Positions 30,889-45,796 are shown, counted from the first letter of the stretch. The stretch is 64,000 bases of DNA from Atlantibacter hermannii (GCF_009907385.1 NZ_JAAATR010000049.1:62001-126000), one strand, 5' to 3'. Notes: a model not told the origin generated them from the sequence alone. A program made the numbers and translations.

Positions 30889-31446
30889 TTAGTTACTCTT
30901 ATTGGGCGCAGGCGCATTGGCGGGTTTGTTCTTATCCTGCAGTTGCGATGGCACCAGCACGGTGGTCACGCGTCTGCCTTTGTCGCTGAACGCCTGCATC
31001 TTCTGCTCTTTGACCAGATAGGTGATCTTGTCACCCTTGATGTTGCTGTCCAGTTGCTCAAGGAAGGCGTTGCCCGTCAGGACGACAAAGTCATTCTGCA
31101 GCTCGTAGTGCATGGTATCAGCATGACCTTTTACCGGCTTGCCGTTGTCCTGCATTTGAAAGAACGTGGCGGGTTTGCCGTAGCCGTCGATCACCTCTTT
31201 GCCGCTCTCGCCACCCGGACGGGTCACGACCACTTTATCGGCATTGATTTTGATCGTGCCCTGAGTCACGACAACATTCCCCGTAAAGGTCACCACATTG
31301 CCCTGCATATCCAGCGACTGTTGATCGGACTCGATATGAATCGGCTGATCGGTGTCACCGGTCAAGGCCAGCGCAGGAAAAGTCGCCGCCAGCAACGCAC
31401 CGGATAAGGCAATTTTAAGGCTGAGTTTGTTTATTTGGAATTTCAT
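30889..31446 (-). CDS. lptA: LptA, periplasmic LPS transport protein
   Basis: Forms the beta-jellyroll bridge carrying LPS across the periplasm between LptC and LptD. The 185-aa length equals E. coli LptA from MKFQINKLS. Signal peptide of about 27 residues ending PALA, then the OstA-like domain (QPIHIESDQQSLDMQGN). An in-frame TTG seven codons upstream is not conserved. The start lies inside lptC, overlapping by 32 nt as in E. coli. Confidence 0.97.
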   Translation of the reverse strand: MKFQINKLSLKIALSGALLAATFPALALTGDTDQPIHIESDQQSLDMQGNVVTFTGNVVVTQGTIKINADKVVVTRPGGESGKEVIDGYGKPATFFQMQDNGKPVKGHADTMHYELQNDFVVLTGNAFLEQLDSNIKGDKITYLVKEQKMQAFSDKGRRVTTVLVPSQLQDKNKPANAPAPNKSN

Positions 31447-31990
31447 AGGACGTTCTAACCTTTTCAATCAGCTCGGCAGTTTTGCTGCGTAAATTTCCGC
31501 GCATTTTCAGGCCGCTGGAGTTAAAGCTGGTGCCGTATAACGTCACCAGATCGTCTGACGCAACATCCTGCGTCAGTAGATTAATCTGCGCGTTATCGGT
31601 AGTAATTTTGCGTAATTGCGCTTCAGGCGTGAGCGCGTCTACAACCACATTGCCATACAGATAAAGCATCCGGTCATTAGTCAGTTTGGCTTTATCTGAC
31701 TTGATTGACCAGGTCGGAATTTTATTGGCATCCAGCATGATCATGACGGGTTTTGTAAACCATGACACGCCACTATCAGAAAAGTATTCAACGTGTTGCG
31801 CTTCCAGCTGGTAATTCAGCGCCCCTTCAGGACTATACACCAGCGTGTTGGAGTGCTCACTTTGATAAGTCGGTTCGTTGTCATTATTAACGACCTGCGT
31901 CGCGTCATCCTGGTTTGTCAGATTTATGCCGATCAAAACCAATGCGACCAGCGCGAGCAGAATAATAACCCAACGTCTGGTTTTACTCAT
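31415..31990 (-). CDS. lptC: LptC, inner-membrane-anchored LPS transport protein
   Basis: Bitopic protein receiving LPS from LptB2FG and handing it to LptA. The 191-aa length equals E. coli LptC: one N-terminal helix (about 7-25) and a periplasmic LptA-like fold (NTLVYSPEGALNYQLEAQHV; SGLKMRGNLRSK). The start ATG overlaps the kdsC stop (ATGA). The open frame 19 codons further upstream lies in kdsC and is not part of the gene. Confidence 0.97.
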   Translation of the reverse strand: MSKTRRWVIILLALVALVLIGINLTNQDDATQVVNNDNEPTYQSEHSNTLVYSPEGALNYQLEAQHVEYFSDSGVSWFTKPVMIMLDANKIPTWSIKSDKAKLTNDRMLYLYGNVVVDALTPEAQLRKITTDNAQINLLTQDVASDDLVTLYGTSFNSSGLKMRGNLRSKTAELIEKVRTSYEIPNKQTQP

Positions 31991-32553
31991 ATCGATTGCC
32001 CTTTGGCGTCTTCCAGTTTGCCCTGCGCCAGCAGTAACAGATCGCACACTTCACGTACCGCGCCCCGGCCGCCAGCAATGTGGGTAACATAATCCGCGCG
32101 CGGCGTCAGTAAGGGGTGTGCATCGGAAACCGCCACGCTGAGCCCCACTTCCGCCATCACCGGCCAGTCAATCAAATCATCGCCGACATAAGCGACCTGC
32201 TGTGCCGTTAACGAGAGATTTTCCAGCAGCTCGCGATACGCGACCAGTTTATCCGACTGGCCCTGATACAAGTGTTTGATCTTCAATGTAGCGCAACGGT
32301 CTTCCAGCAGTTTCGCTTTACGACCGGTAATAATGGCGACTTCAATACCCGAGGTCAGCGCGCAGCGTATGCCATAGCCATCGCGCACATTGAACGCTTT
32401 GAGCTCTTCGCCATTATTGCCCATATAAATCAGGCCATCAGACATGACGCCGTCGACGTCCAGAATCAACAGGCGAATCTTCTGCGCCTTGTGAATGACT
32501 TTTGCGCTCACCGGCCCGTAGCAGGTGGTGATAGCAGCATCATGATTACTCAT
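31987..32553 (-). CDS. kdsC: 3-deoxy-D-manno-octulosonate-8-phosphate phosphatase
   Basis: HAD-family enzyme producing free Kdo from Kdo-8-phosphate for LPS inner core synthesis. The 188-aa length equals E. coli KdsC from MSNHDAA. Catalytic LDVDGVMSDG motif, ITGRKAKLLEDR, and GDDLIDWPVM. Six further in-frame codons upstream reach the kdsD stop but are not conserved. Confidence 0.96.
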   Translation of the reverse strand: MSNHDAAITTCYGPVSAKVIHKAQKIRLLILDVDGVMSDGLIYMGNNGEELKAFNVRDGYGIRCALTSGIEVAIITGRKAKLLEDRCATLKIKHLYQGQSDKLVAYRELLENLSLTAQQVAYVGDDLIDWPVMAEVGLSVAVSDAHPLLTPRADYVTHIAGGRGAVREVCDLLLLAQGKLEDAKGQSI

Positions 32554-32570
32554 TAACGACTTATCCTTCA

Positions 32571-33557
32571 TTACACTACGCCAGCGCGTAGCAGATCGTG
32601 CATATGTACCACACCCATTAACAGGTCGCCATCCGCCACCAGAACGGAGGTAATATGCCGTGATTGCATCAGGTTCAACGCATCCACCGCCAGGGTGCCG
32701 GGACGAACGCGTACACCGCCGGGCGTCATCACTTCGGCAATACTCAGGGCGCGCACATCGGCATCCATATCCAGTACGCGACGTAAATCACCATCGGTAA
32801 AGATGCCTTCGATTTGCATCAGGTCATCACAAATCACCACCATGCCCAGCCCTTTACGGGTAATAACCAACAGTGCATCGCGCAAAGACGCGGCTTTGCT
32901 GACATGCGGGATTTCGTCGCCGCTGTGCATAATATCGTTAACGCGCAGCAAGAGCTTACGCCCCAGAGCCCCGCCGGGGTGGGAGAGCGCAAAATCTTCC
33001 GCCGTAAAACCGCGTGCTTTTAATAGCGCGACAGCCAGCGCATCGCCCATCACTAAGGTAGCGGTCGTGCTGGTGGTGGGTGCCAGTCCTAACGGGCAGG
33101 CCTCCTGCGGTACGTGGATGCACAGATGAATATCCGCCGCTTTTGCCATGGTGCTTTCCGGGCGGCTGGTCATACAGATTAACGGCACCCGCAGGCGCTT
33201 CAGCACCGGGATCAGGGCGAGTATTTCATTGGATTCGCCAGAGTTAGAAATAGCGATGACCACGTCCTGGGCGGTGACCATGCCGAGATCGCCATGGCTG
33301 GCTTCGCCAGGATGAACGAAGAAAGCAGGCGTACCGGTGCTGGCAAACGTCGCCGCCATTTTTTTACCGATATGGCCGGATTTGCCCATCCCCATTACGA
33401 TCACTTTGCCTGCGCAGTAAAACATCAGTTCGCAGGCTTTCACAAAATCGTCATTGATGTACTGATCAAGCTGTGCCAGACCTTCACGTTCAATATCCAG
33501 GACGTCTTTCCCGGCCCGTTGAAAGTCAAAACCCGGCTGCAAATCTATGTGCGACAT
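32571..33557 (-). CDS. kdsD: D-arabinose 5-phosphate isomerase
   Basis: Interconverts ribulose 5-phosphate and arabinose 5-phosphate, the first dedicated step toward Kdo. The 328-aa length equals E. coli KdsD. N-terminal SIS domain (GMGKSGHIGKKMAATFASTG; ISNSGESNEI) and two C-terminal CBS domains (IEGIFTDGDLRR; HITSVLVADGDLLMGVVH). The start is MSHIDLQ; 22 upstream in-frame codons belong to the spacer and the end of yrbG. Confidence 0.97.
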   Translation of the reverse strand: MSHIDLQPGFDFQRAGKDVLDIEREGLAQLDQYINDDFVKACELMFYCAGKVIVMGMGKSGHIGKKMAATFASTGTPAFFVHPGEASHGDLGMVTAQDVVIAISNSGESNEILALIPVLKRLRVPLICMTSRPESTMAKAADIHLCIHVPQEACPLGLAPTTSTTATLVMGDALAVALLKARGFTAEDFALSHPGGALGRKLLLRVNDIMHSGDEIPHVSKAASLRDALLVITRKGLGMVVICDDLMQIEGIFTDGDLRRVLDMDADVRALSIAEVMTPGGVRVRPGTLAVDALNLMQSRHITSVLVADGDLLMGVVHMHDLLRAGVV

Positions 33558-33570
33558 ATGCGTTTCCGAT

Positions 33571-34548
33571 TCATCCAATGAGATAAGATGAGCCCCAAAA
33601 AAGCAGCGCCATCCATAATACAAAACCGATTAACAATCCTGCGCCGGTGCGTTTGCCGATATGGCGAGCGCGCCGCCAGCAAAGCAGGGCAAAAAGGGCG
33701 CTGACCCCCAGCATTACCCCATAATCACGGCTAAAGGCGAGGGTGTTGATAGCGCCTGGCGCCAGCAGCGCCGGTAAACCCAACACGATGGCAATATTAT
33801 AAATGCTGGAGCCGATGATGTTACCGATAGCGATATCATCTTCCCCTTTACGCACACCTGCAATTGCCGTGGCCAGCTCTGGCAAACTGGTGCCGATGGC
33901 GATCACCGTCAGGCCAATTGTTAATTCATCAACGGCAAAGTAATGCGCCACCACCGTCGCGTTGTCGATCACCATGCGCGTAGCCATGGGCATAATAATC
34001 AATGCCACGGCGAGCCACAGAAACGCGACTGACACGTTGCCGCCACGAGGCAATTCAGCCAACTGTTCGCGCGTCAGGCTATCATTGCCCTGTTGTTGCG
34101 CCAGCTTTGCGATTTTAACGATAAACCACAGGTAACACACGGCAATCAGTAATAAAACTATGCCATCGGTACGCGAAAGGGCGCCGTCATAAAGAAACAA
34201 GCCTGCCAGCGCGCTCATCAGCAACATTAGCGGCAATTCATGGCGAAGAATATCGGAATGCACGGTAAATGGATGCAGTAATGCCGCCAGACCAACGATG
34301 AGCAGAATATTGGTGATATTAGAGCCCAGTGCCGTTCCCACAGCTAAATCCAGTTGACCATGAAGCGCCGCCGCCACCGATACCATAATTTCTGGTAGCG
34401 ATGTCCCGACGCTCACGACCGTCATGCCGACAATTAATGGGGGAATATTAATGGCGCGACACAGCAACGAAGCCGCGAAAACCAGTCTATCGGCGCTATA
34501 AACCACCAGAAATAAACCAATTATTAACAGCATCGTTGCTAACAGCAT
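33571..34548 (-). CDS. yrbG: YrbG, Na+/Ca2+ exchanger-family inner-membrane protein
   Basis: Polytopic membrane protein, 325 aa as in E. coli, with about ten helices arranged as two inverted repeats. Each repeat carries the ion-binding signature GTSLPE (VSVGTSLPEIMVS; AIGTSLPELATA). Function is inferred from the CaCA family; it is not essential in E. coli. First gene of the kdsD-lpt block, divergent from mlaF across 231 nt holding both promoters. Confidence 0.95.
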   Translation of the reverse strand: MLLATMLLIIGLFLVVYSADRLVFAASLLCRAINIPPLIVGMTVVSVGTSLPEIMVSVAAALHGQLDLAVGTALGSNITNILLIVGLAALLHPFTVHSDILRHELPLMLLMSALAGLFLYDGALSRTDGIVLLLIAVCYLWFIVKIAKLAQQQGNDSLTREQLAELPRGGNVSVAFLWLAVALIIMPMATRMVIDNATVVAHYFAVDELTIGLTVIAIGTSLPELATAIAGVRKGEDDIAIGNIIGSSIYNIAIVLGLPALLAPGAINTLAFSRDYGVMLGVSALFALLCWRRARHIGKRTGAGLLIGFVLWMALLFWGSSYLIG

Positions 34549-34779
34549 GCAAAGTCCTTTCTTCAGGTATAATCGCCGGCCCACTTTACCTGATGTACTG
34601 GCCGCTCAGAGGGAAAGACTCAGGATGGTTGTGAATTCTTAATTCTGACTTTTAGTGTCCGAAAAGTAAAACAAATGCCAGCTTTGGCTAACTCTGGTGG
34701 GTAATATTCTGTAAAAATATTGGGTTTATGGTGAAGTTACGCGCCATGCTTAACCTGAAATCACTTAAAGGATAAGTCG

Positions 34780-36385
<1,606 letters not shown>

Positions 36386-36388
36386 GTC

Positions 36389-36940
36389 ATGCAAACGAAG
36401 AAAACTGAAATCTGGGTCGGCGTTTTTATGCTGGTGGCACTGCTGGCGGCGCTGTTTATTTGCCTGAAAGTGGCGAACGTCACGTCAATGCGCACGGAGC
36501 CGACGTACCGCATCTATGCCACTTTCGATAATATCGGCGGCCTGAAAGCCCGTTCGCCGGTGCGTGTTGGCGGGGTGGTGATTGGCCGGGTAGCGGATAT
36601 CGAACTCGACCCGAAAACCTATTTACCGCGTGTCGCCATGGACATTGAAGATCGCTATAACCAGATCCCGGACACCAGTTCCCTTTCAATCCGCACTTCC
36701 GGTCTGTTAGGCGAGCAGTATCTGGCATTGAATATCGGTTTTGACGATCCTGAGCTAGGATCTTCAATTCTGAAAGATGGCGGCACCATTCAGGACACCA
36801 AATCCGCCATCGTACTCGAAGACCTGATTGGTCAGTTCTTGTACAAAAACAACAGTGGCGAGAATCAGAATCCAGGCGATGCGCCAGCGCCTGGCGCCGA
36901 ACATACTGAATCAATGCCTCAAAACGGCACGACGAACTAA
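36389..36940 (+). CDS. mlaD: MlaD, MCE-domain phospholipid-binding protein
   Basis: Inner-membrane-anchored hexameric ring that channels phospholipid between MlaE and MlaC. The 183-aa length equals E. coli MlaD: N-terminal helix (about 8-26), MCE domain (YRIYATFDNIGGLKARSPVRVGG), then a low-complexity polar tail. 3 nt after mlaE. Confidence 0.97.
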   Translation: MQTKKTEIWVGVFMLVALLAALFICLKVANVTSMRTEPTYRIYATFDNIGGLKARSPVRVGGVVIGRVADIELDPKTYLPRVAMDIEDRYNQIPDTSSLSIRTSGLLGEQYLALNIGFDDPELGSSILKDGGTIQDTKSAIVLEDLIGQFLYKNNSGENQNPGDAPAPGAEHTESMPQNGTTN

Positions 36941-36955
36941 CTGGAGAATCACACT

Positions 36956-37585
36956 ATGTTTAAACGTCTGTTAATGGTTGCCATGCTGGTGATTGCCCCG
37001 TTGGCGCACGCGGCCGATCAGTCAAATCCCTACAAGCTGATGACGGAAGCGGCCCAGAAAACCTTTGATCGTCTTAAAAACGAGCAACCGCAAATTCGGA
37101 AAAACCCGGACTACCTGCGCCAGGTGGTGGATCAGGAGCTGCTGCCTTATGTTCAGGTGAAATACGCCGGAGCACTGGTGTTGGGCCGCTATTATAAAGA
37201 GGCCACGCCTGCACAGCGTGACGCCTATTTCGCCGCGTTCCGCGAATATCTGAAACAGGCGTATGGCCAGGCGTTGGCGATGTATCACGGCCAAACCTAC
37301 CAGATCGCTCCTGAACAGCCGCTGGGCGATGCGACGATCGTGCCGATTCGCGTCACCATCGTCGATCCTAACGGTCGTCCGCCAGTACGTCTGGATTTCC
37401 AGTGGCGTAAAAACAGCCAAACTGGCAACTGGCAGGCGTATGACATGATTGCCGAAGGCGTCAGTATGATCACCACCAAGCAAAACGAATGGAGTGACCT
37501 GCTGCGTACCAAAGGCATTGATGGTTTGACCGCGCAGTTGCAGTCTATTTCTCGTCAACCGATCACGCTGGACGATAAGAAATAA
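36956..37585 (+). CDS. mlaC: MlaC, periplasmic phospholipid shuttle
   Basis: Carries phospholipid between the OmpC-MlaA complex and MlaFEDB. 209 aa (E. coli 211); signal peptide ending in AHA after residue 19, followed by the Tol-Tol/MlaC domain ([33 protein letters not shown]). Its stop shares one base with the mlaB start (TAATG). Confidence 0.97.
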   Translation: MFKRLLMVAMLVIAPLAHAADQSNPYKLMTEAAQKTFDRLKNEQPQIRKNPDYLRQVVDQELLPYVQVKYAGALVLGRYYKEATPAQRDAYFAAFREYLKQAYGQALAMYHGQTYQIAPEQPLGDATIVPIRVTIVDPNGRPPVRLDFQWRKNSQTGNWQAYDMIAEGVSMITTKQNEWSDLLRTKGIDGLTAQLQSISRQPITLDDKK

Positions 37586-37887
37586 TGGCAGACACGCTGG
37601 AGTGGCAACGTGAAGGAGAACGGTTGATTCTGCGTGGCGAACTCGATCAGGAGACCGTGGTCGCGCTGTGGGAACAGCGCGAAGCGGCGATGGCAGGCAT
37701 TGATGTCATCGATCTTAACGCGCTGCAACGTGTTGATACGTCCGGCCTGGCGCTGTTACTGCACCTGGTTGATACTGGACGGCAGGGGGGGAGAGCCGTG
37801 AGCCTGGCCGGGATAAGCGATAACCTGGCCACCCTTGCAAAGCTTTATAACCTGCCTGACAGGCTTTTACCTGCTACGGTATCCTAA
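37585..37887 (+). CDS. mlaB: MlaB, STAS-domain subunit of the Mla transporter
   Basis: Small cytoplasmic STAS protein that stabilises MlaF and stimulates its activity. 100 aa (E. coli 97); more diverged than its neighbours but keeps the ELDQ start of the fold and the VDTSGLALLLHL helix containing the conserved threonine. Translationally coupled to mlaC. Followed by a terminator. Confidence 0.94.
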   Translation: MADTLEWQREGERLILRGELDQETVVALWEQREAAMAGIDVIDLNALQRVDTSGLALLLHLVDTGRQGGRAVSLAGISDNLATLAKLYNLPDRLLPATVS

Positions 37888-37908
37888 TCTTTTCAGTACA
37901 TTACTCCG

Positions 37909-37943
37909 AAAGCCTCGCAAACAATGATTGCGAGGCTTTTTGT
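37909..37943 (+). terminator. Intrinsic terminator after mlaB
   Basis: AAAGCCTCGCAA and TTGCGAGGCTTT form a perfect 12-bp stem with a 7-nt loop, followed by TTTTTGTTTGTTT. Confidence 0.92.
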
Positions 37944-38014
37944 TTGTTTAAGCGCGCCTCACTTTCCTCTAAAATGTTTGGCCTGTTTTCACTTAACGAC
38001 CAATAGAGATCCCC

Positions 38015-38269
38015 ATGGAAAATCATGAAATCCAGACAGTGCTGATGAACGCACTGCCCCTTCAGGAAGTTCACGTCACCGGCGACGGCAGCCACTTCCA
38101 GGTTATTGCAGTGGGTGACCTGTTTGCAGAAATGAGCCGGGTGAAAAAACAGCAGACGGTTTACGGACCGCTGATGGGCCTGATCGCCGAAAACCGCATT
38201 CATGCGGTGTCTATCAAAACGTACACGCCGCAAGAGTGGGCGCGCGATCGTAAATTAAGTGGTTTCTAA
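38015..38269 (+). CDS. ibaG: IbaG, BolA-family acid stress protein
   Basis: 84 aa, as in E. coli IbaG. BolA-like fold with the invariant histidine region [11 protein letters not shown]; the family partners monothiol glutaredoxins (Grx4) in iron-sulfur handling. It sits after the mlaB terminator and 51 nt before murA, probably cotranscribed with murA. Confidence 0.96.
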   Translation: MENHEIQTVLMNALPLQEVHVTGDGSHFQVIAVGDLFAEMSRVKKQQTVYGPLMGLIAENRIHAVSIKTYTPQEWARDRKLSGF

Positions 38270-38314
38270 GCTGTGGGCCTGGTGCCGGCAGCCTGTGTGA
38301 TTATTAAGAGATAA

Positions 38315-39580
<1,266 letters not shown>

Positions 39581-39587
39581 TTCTGAT

Positions 39588-39648
39588 AATGGCGCATTAA
39601 TTGCGCCATTAACCAGCCTGTAAGCCGGGGATTATCCCGGCTTTTTTT
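39588..39648 (+). terminator. Tandem hairpins after murA, the second a terminator
   Basis: The first stem is AATGGCGCA/TGCGCCATT (39588-39610) with no T-run. The second is AAGCCGGG/CCCGGCTT (39622-39643) followed by TTTTT. The T-run reaches the stop of the convergent sfsB. Confidence 0.88.
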
Positions 39649-39910
39649 ATCGCGATCGAATCAGTTGCGAGCGATCGATAAACTCGTGGGTGTTAGGGTC
39701 ATAATAACGGGATGGCCAGATCAGCCAGGGCTCTACTCCCAGTGCATCGGCAATGATACGTTCCCCTTTGGGCCATGGGCGTGTTAGCGCGTTAGCCAGT
39801 GTGGAAGAACTCAACCCTGCTTTACGTGACTCAGCCGCTAAAGAGGTCCCCCTTTTGCGTAACCCGGCAATAATGTCGGCCGGATGCCAGTCTGTAACTT
39901 TCTTTTGCAT
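39647..39910 (-). CDS. sfsB: SfsB (Nlp/Ner-like) DNA-binding transcriptional regulator
   Basis: 87 aa (E. coli 92). Helix-turn-helix protein of the phage Ner family: DWHPADIIAGLRKRGTSLAAESRKAGL holds the recognition region, and ALTRPWPKGERIIADALG follows. In E. coli it is linked to crp*-dependent maltose gene activation. GAGGG precedes the ATG. Converges on murA; the 204-nt gap to ispB holds only its promoter region. Confidence 0.93.
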   Translation of the reverse strand: MQKKVTDWHPADIIAGLRKRGTSLAAESRKAGLSSSTLANALTRPWPKGERIIADALGVEPWLIWPSRYYDPNTHEFIDRSQLIRSR

Positions 39911-40114
39911 GTTTTCCCTCTATACAAAATGATGCGATCTTTCGCCTGCTGTTTTCTCCTGTCACAGATATAACATGAAAAGTTCCTAATGGTTCTTGTT
40001 AGTTTTGGATATAACCAGAAGTGTGCACAGATACGCACTATTTGATGCAAGCGATGTGAGTTTCAGAAGAAAATTTCTGCGCCGGACGGCGCAGAAATGA
40101 GAGAAGCAAGTAGA

Positions 40115-41086
40115 TTAATGGTCGCGCTGAACAGACATATGTGCCAGGGCGATTAATGCCTCGCGGTATGGCGTATCTGGCAGTACATCCAGAGCCGCGA
40201 TGGCTTTATCCGCCTCTTCTTCAGCACGCTGACGGGTCCACTCCAGCGAGCCGCATTCCGCCATGGTGTGAAGCACCGGATCGAGAAGGTGACGGCCACT
40301 GCCCTGTTGAATCGCATCGCGAATCATCTTTGCCTGATCCTCGGTACCATTCCACATGGCGTGCAACAGCGGCAGCGTGGGCTTCCCTTCATTGAGATCG
40401 TCGCCGACGTTTTTACCCAACCGCTCGCCGTCCGCGCTGTAATCCAGCAAGTCGTCGATGAGCTGGAACGCAGTGCCCAGATAGCGCCCATAATCCTGTA
40501 GCGCTTTCTCCTGAACGTCGCTGGCGCCTGCCAGGATGCCGGAGCACTGAGATGCCGCTTCGAACAAACGCGCGGTTTTACTGTAGATAACGCGCATGTA
40601 GCTTTCTTCAGTGATATCCGGATCGTTGACGTTCATTAGCTGAAGCACTTCACCTTCGGCAATGACGTTGACGGCCTCTGACATGACGCCCAGCACTTTT
40701 AGCGAACCGAGCTGAGTCATCATTTGAAACGCGCGCGTGTAAATAAAATCGCCCACCAGTACGCTGGCGGCGTTGCCAAAAGCTGCGTTTGCCGTCGCTT
40801 TACCTCGACGCATATCGGATTCATCCACCACATCATCGTGCAGCAGCGTGGCGGTATGAATGAACTCGATCAGCGCCGCAATGGTCACGTGCGCGTTGCC
40901 CTGGTAATTGAGCGCGCGCGCGGAAAGCACGGCAATCATCGGGCGGATGCGCTTACCGCCGCCGCTCACGATGTAATAGCCTAACTGGTTGATAAGCTGA
41001 ACATCCGAGTTGAGTTGCTCCAGGATGGTCGCATTCACGCCCGCCATATCTTGCGCGGTTAACTCATTAATTTTTTCTAAATTCAT
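40115..41086 (-). CDS. ispB: Octaprenyl diphosphate synthase
   Basis: Makes the ubiquinone and menaquinone side chain by successive additions of IPP to FPP; essential in E. coli. The 323-aa length equals E. coli IspB. Both aspartate-rich motifs are present: DDVVDESDMRRG and QLIDDLLDY. The start MNLEKINELT is family-conserved; 40 upstream in-frame codons are not. Divergent from rplU. Confidence 0.97.
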   Translation of the reverse strand: MNLEKINELTAQDMAGVNATILEQLNSDVQLINQLGYYIVSGGGKRIRPMIAVLSARALNYQGNAHVTIAALIEFIHTATLLHDDVVDESDMRRGKATANAAFGNAASVLVGDFIYTRAFQMMTQLGSLKVLGVMSEAVNVIAEGEVLQLMNVNDPDITEESYMRVIYSKTARLFEAASQCSGILAGASDVQEKALQDYGRYLGTAFQLIDDLLDYSADGERLGKNVGDDLNEGKPTLPLLHAMWNGTEDQAKMIRDAIQQGSGRHLLDPVLHTMAECGSLEWTRQRAEEEADKAIAALDVLPDTPYREALIALAHMSVQRDH

Positions 41087-41243
41087 CGCAAAAGTCTGGC
41101 TATCGTCCTGTTTACCACAAGTAACAATGGAAGAACGTATGATAGTAGGGTTGAAGTTGTAGGTTGATTGTACCGTAAAAACGTAGCAGATAAACGTCAC
41201 CATCAATGTTGTGTTTTTTTTCTGCGCTGTTTCACGACAGGAC

Positions 41244-41272
41244 TTGTCAAAGGCTCACGATTTGCGTAATAT
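41244..41272 (+). promoter_or_regulatory. Sigma-70 promoter for rplU-rpmA
   Basis: TTGTCA, 17 nt, TAATAT, about 73 nt upstream of the rplU start. Strong match to consensus with ideal spacing, in the 258-nt ispB-rplU divergent gap. Confidence 0.82.
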
Positions 41273-41317
41273 TCGCGCCCTATTGTGAATATTTGTAGCG
41301 CACTCTGAATCCTATAG

Positions 41318-41656
<339 letters not shown>

Positions 41657-41674
41657 TACAGGGGAGCAGATTAA

Positions 41675-41932
<258 letters not shown>

Positions 41933-41958
41933 GTTTTTCGTGTCCCGGTAACGGATTG

Positions 41959-41985
41959 AGCCCCGCACTTGTTGCGGGGCTTTTT
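41959..41985 (+). terminator. Intrinsic terminator after rpmA
   Basis: AGCCCCGC and GCGGGGCT with a 7-nt loop, followed by five T. Confidence 0.9.
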
Positions 41986-42020
41986 ACATTCCGTATCTGG
42001 AAAATTCTCCAGGGATTTTC

Positions 42021-44175
<2,155 letters not shown>

Positions 44176-44178
44176 TAA

Positions 44179-44204
44179 AAAAGGCCGGGAATTCCCGGCC
44201 TTTT
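44179..44204. terminator. Bidirectional terminator between obgE and dacB
   Basis: A 26-bp perfect palindrome, arms AAAAGGCCGGGAA and TTCCCGGCCTTTT, between convergent genes. Confidence 0.92.
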
Positions 44205-44208
44205 CCAT

Positions 44209-45642
44209 TTAGTTGTTCTGGTAAATGTCTTTGTACAGACGGCTTTCAAAACGCACCAGCGGAATACGGCGATTGCGCTGATTGGCTGGTTCAACTGCGT
44301 AACCCGACAAATACTGAATAAACGCCATCTTCTGACCGCTGGCGGTGGTGATAAACCCGGCCAGGTTATAGACGCCCTGCAGCGAACCGGTTTTCGCCGA
44401 TACTTTCCCGTTTACTCCCGCCTCATGAAGCCCGGCGCGATACTGCAACGAGCCGTCATAGCCGGCGAGAGGCAGCATCGAAATATAATTCAGTTGGGCA
44501 TCGTTCTGGGCGATGTACTGCAGCACCTGCATCATGGTGGCCGGAGAGATCAGGTTATGGCGTGACAGGCCGGAGCCATCCACCACAATACTGTTGCCCA
44601 AATCGACGCCCGCTTTCTGGCGCAGGATTTGCCGTACCGCATCTGCGCCAGCGCGCCAGGTTCCCGGTACGCCGAAGTACTCACGGCCAATAGTGCGAAA
44701 TACAGTATCGGCAATCATGTTGTCGGATTTTTTCAGCATGATTTTTAGCAGATCGTGGAGCGGCGGCGACTGCTTGCTGGCGATAACGGTCGCCTGCGGG
44801 TTGGGCTGCGTCTGGCGCAAAAGCGTCCCGCTGTAGCTGATGCCCGCCGTTTTTAGCTCCGACTTCAATATCGCCCCGGCATACCCTGCGCCGTCCTGAA
44901 TAGCGAACGCCAGCGGCAGCGGATCGGCGCGCTGCGTCAGGCAGCCGGTCAGGGTAAAACGGTTTAAATCACCGGGCACGACATCCAGTTCGCAGTACTG
45001 CGCTTCCGGGGATCCCTTCGGCAGCGTTTTTACCTGGCTGAACATAGTAACCGGGTAGTAAGAGGCGATACGAATAAACGCCATATCGCCGGGTTTCGGC
45101 GCACTGTACAGCGAGATGGAAAAACAGTTGCGGTCAACAATGGCAGCAGACGGCGGGGCGCTAAAGCACTGCGTCATATCGTTCCACGGCCAACCCGGCG
45201 CTTTATCGTGACTGGCGAAAACCGAGGTATCAATCAGCACGTTTCCCTTAATTTCCTGGATACCGGTTTTTTTCAGCGCCGCGACAAAATTGCGGATATC
45301 CTGACGTTTAAACGTGGGATCGCCGCCAAAGCGCAGGATCACATCGCCGTTAAGCACGCCGTTCTCCTGGCTACCCCGGCTTTCCAGCGAGGTAGTAAAG
45401 CGATAGTCAGGGCCAAGCTGCAGCAGTGCCGCCAGCGCCGTTATCACCTTCTGGGTGCTGGCGGGGAGGGCCATTTGCTGGCTGTGATAATCAATTGCCG
45501 GGGTTTGGCTGCCGACTTTCTGCACCATCAGCGCAAGGTTTGTGCCGGCGGGGAGTTGATTAATGTATTCTTCGACGTTTGCTGCGTTCGCAGTCAACGC
45601 CATACTTGTGGCCAATCCAATGACAAATCTGGTAAATCGCAT
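44209..45642 (-). CDS. dacB: D-alanyl-D-alanine carboxypeptidase/endopeptidase (PBP4)
   Basis: Periplasmic class C low-molecular-weight penicillin-binding protein that cleaves peptidoglycan cross-links. The 477-aa length equals E. coli PBP4. Signal peptide of about 20 residues (ending TANA). Serine motif STQK (near 62), SDN (KKSDNMIAD) and KTGS (SAKTGSLQG) are all present. Divergent from greA. Confidence 0.97.
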   Translation of the reverse strand: MRFTRFVIGLATSMALTANAANVEEYINQLPAGTNLALMVQKVGSQTPAIDYHSQQMALPASTQKVITALAALLQLGPDYRFTTSLESRGSQENGVLNGDVILRFGGDPTFKRQDIRNFVAALKKTGIQEIKGNVLIDTSVFASHDKAPGWPWNDMTQCFSAPPSAAIVDRNCFSISLYSAPKPGDMAFIRIASYYPVTMFSQVKTLPKGSPEAQYCELDVVPGDLNRFTLTGCLTQRADPLPLAFAIQDGAGYAGAILKSELKTAGISYSGTLLRQTQPNPQATVIASKQSPPLHDLLKIMLKKSDNMIADTVFRTIGREYFGVPGTWRAGADAVRQILRQKAGVDLGNSIVVDGSGLSRHNLISPATMMQVLQYIAQNDAQLNYISMLPLAGYDGSLQYRAGLHEAGVNGKVSAKTGSLQGVYNLAGFITTASGQKMAFIQYLSGYAVEPANQRNRRIPLVRFESRLYKDIYQNN

Positions 45643-45718
45643 AATCTCGCGGTAACAGCCTGGAAACGTGCCGTCATACTACGGTGCATCGTACGGTAAA
45701 GTAAACGATGACCCTCAG

Positions 45719-45746
45719 GGAACTTCAGGTTAAAATGCCTATCAAA
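45719..45746 (+). promoter_or_regulatory. Sigma-E promoter overlapping a sigma-70 -10 element upstream of greA
   Basis: GGAACTT, 16 nt, TCAAA is an exact match to the envelope-stress sigma-E consensus. Inside it, TAAAAT (45731-45736) can serve as a sigma-70 -10. greA has both a sigma-70 and a sigma-E promoter in E. coli, so the arrangement is conserved. Confidence 0.85.
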
Positions 45747-45796
45747 ATGCAAAATCGTTCCTGACCTGGTGCCATGCTCCGGGTCGGTTTTTTTTT
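45743..45796 (+). ncRNA. GraL-type short leader RNA upstream of greA
   Basis: An intrinsic terminator (stem GACCTGG/CCGGGTC at 45763-45785, then a run of nine T at 45788-45796) lies between the greA promoters and the gene. In E. coli the same arrangement yields the abundant leader RNA GraL. The start is approximate, inferred from the promoter elements. Confidence 0.75.
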
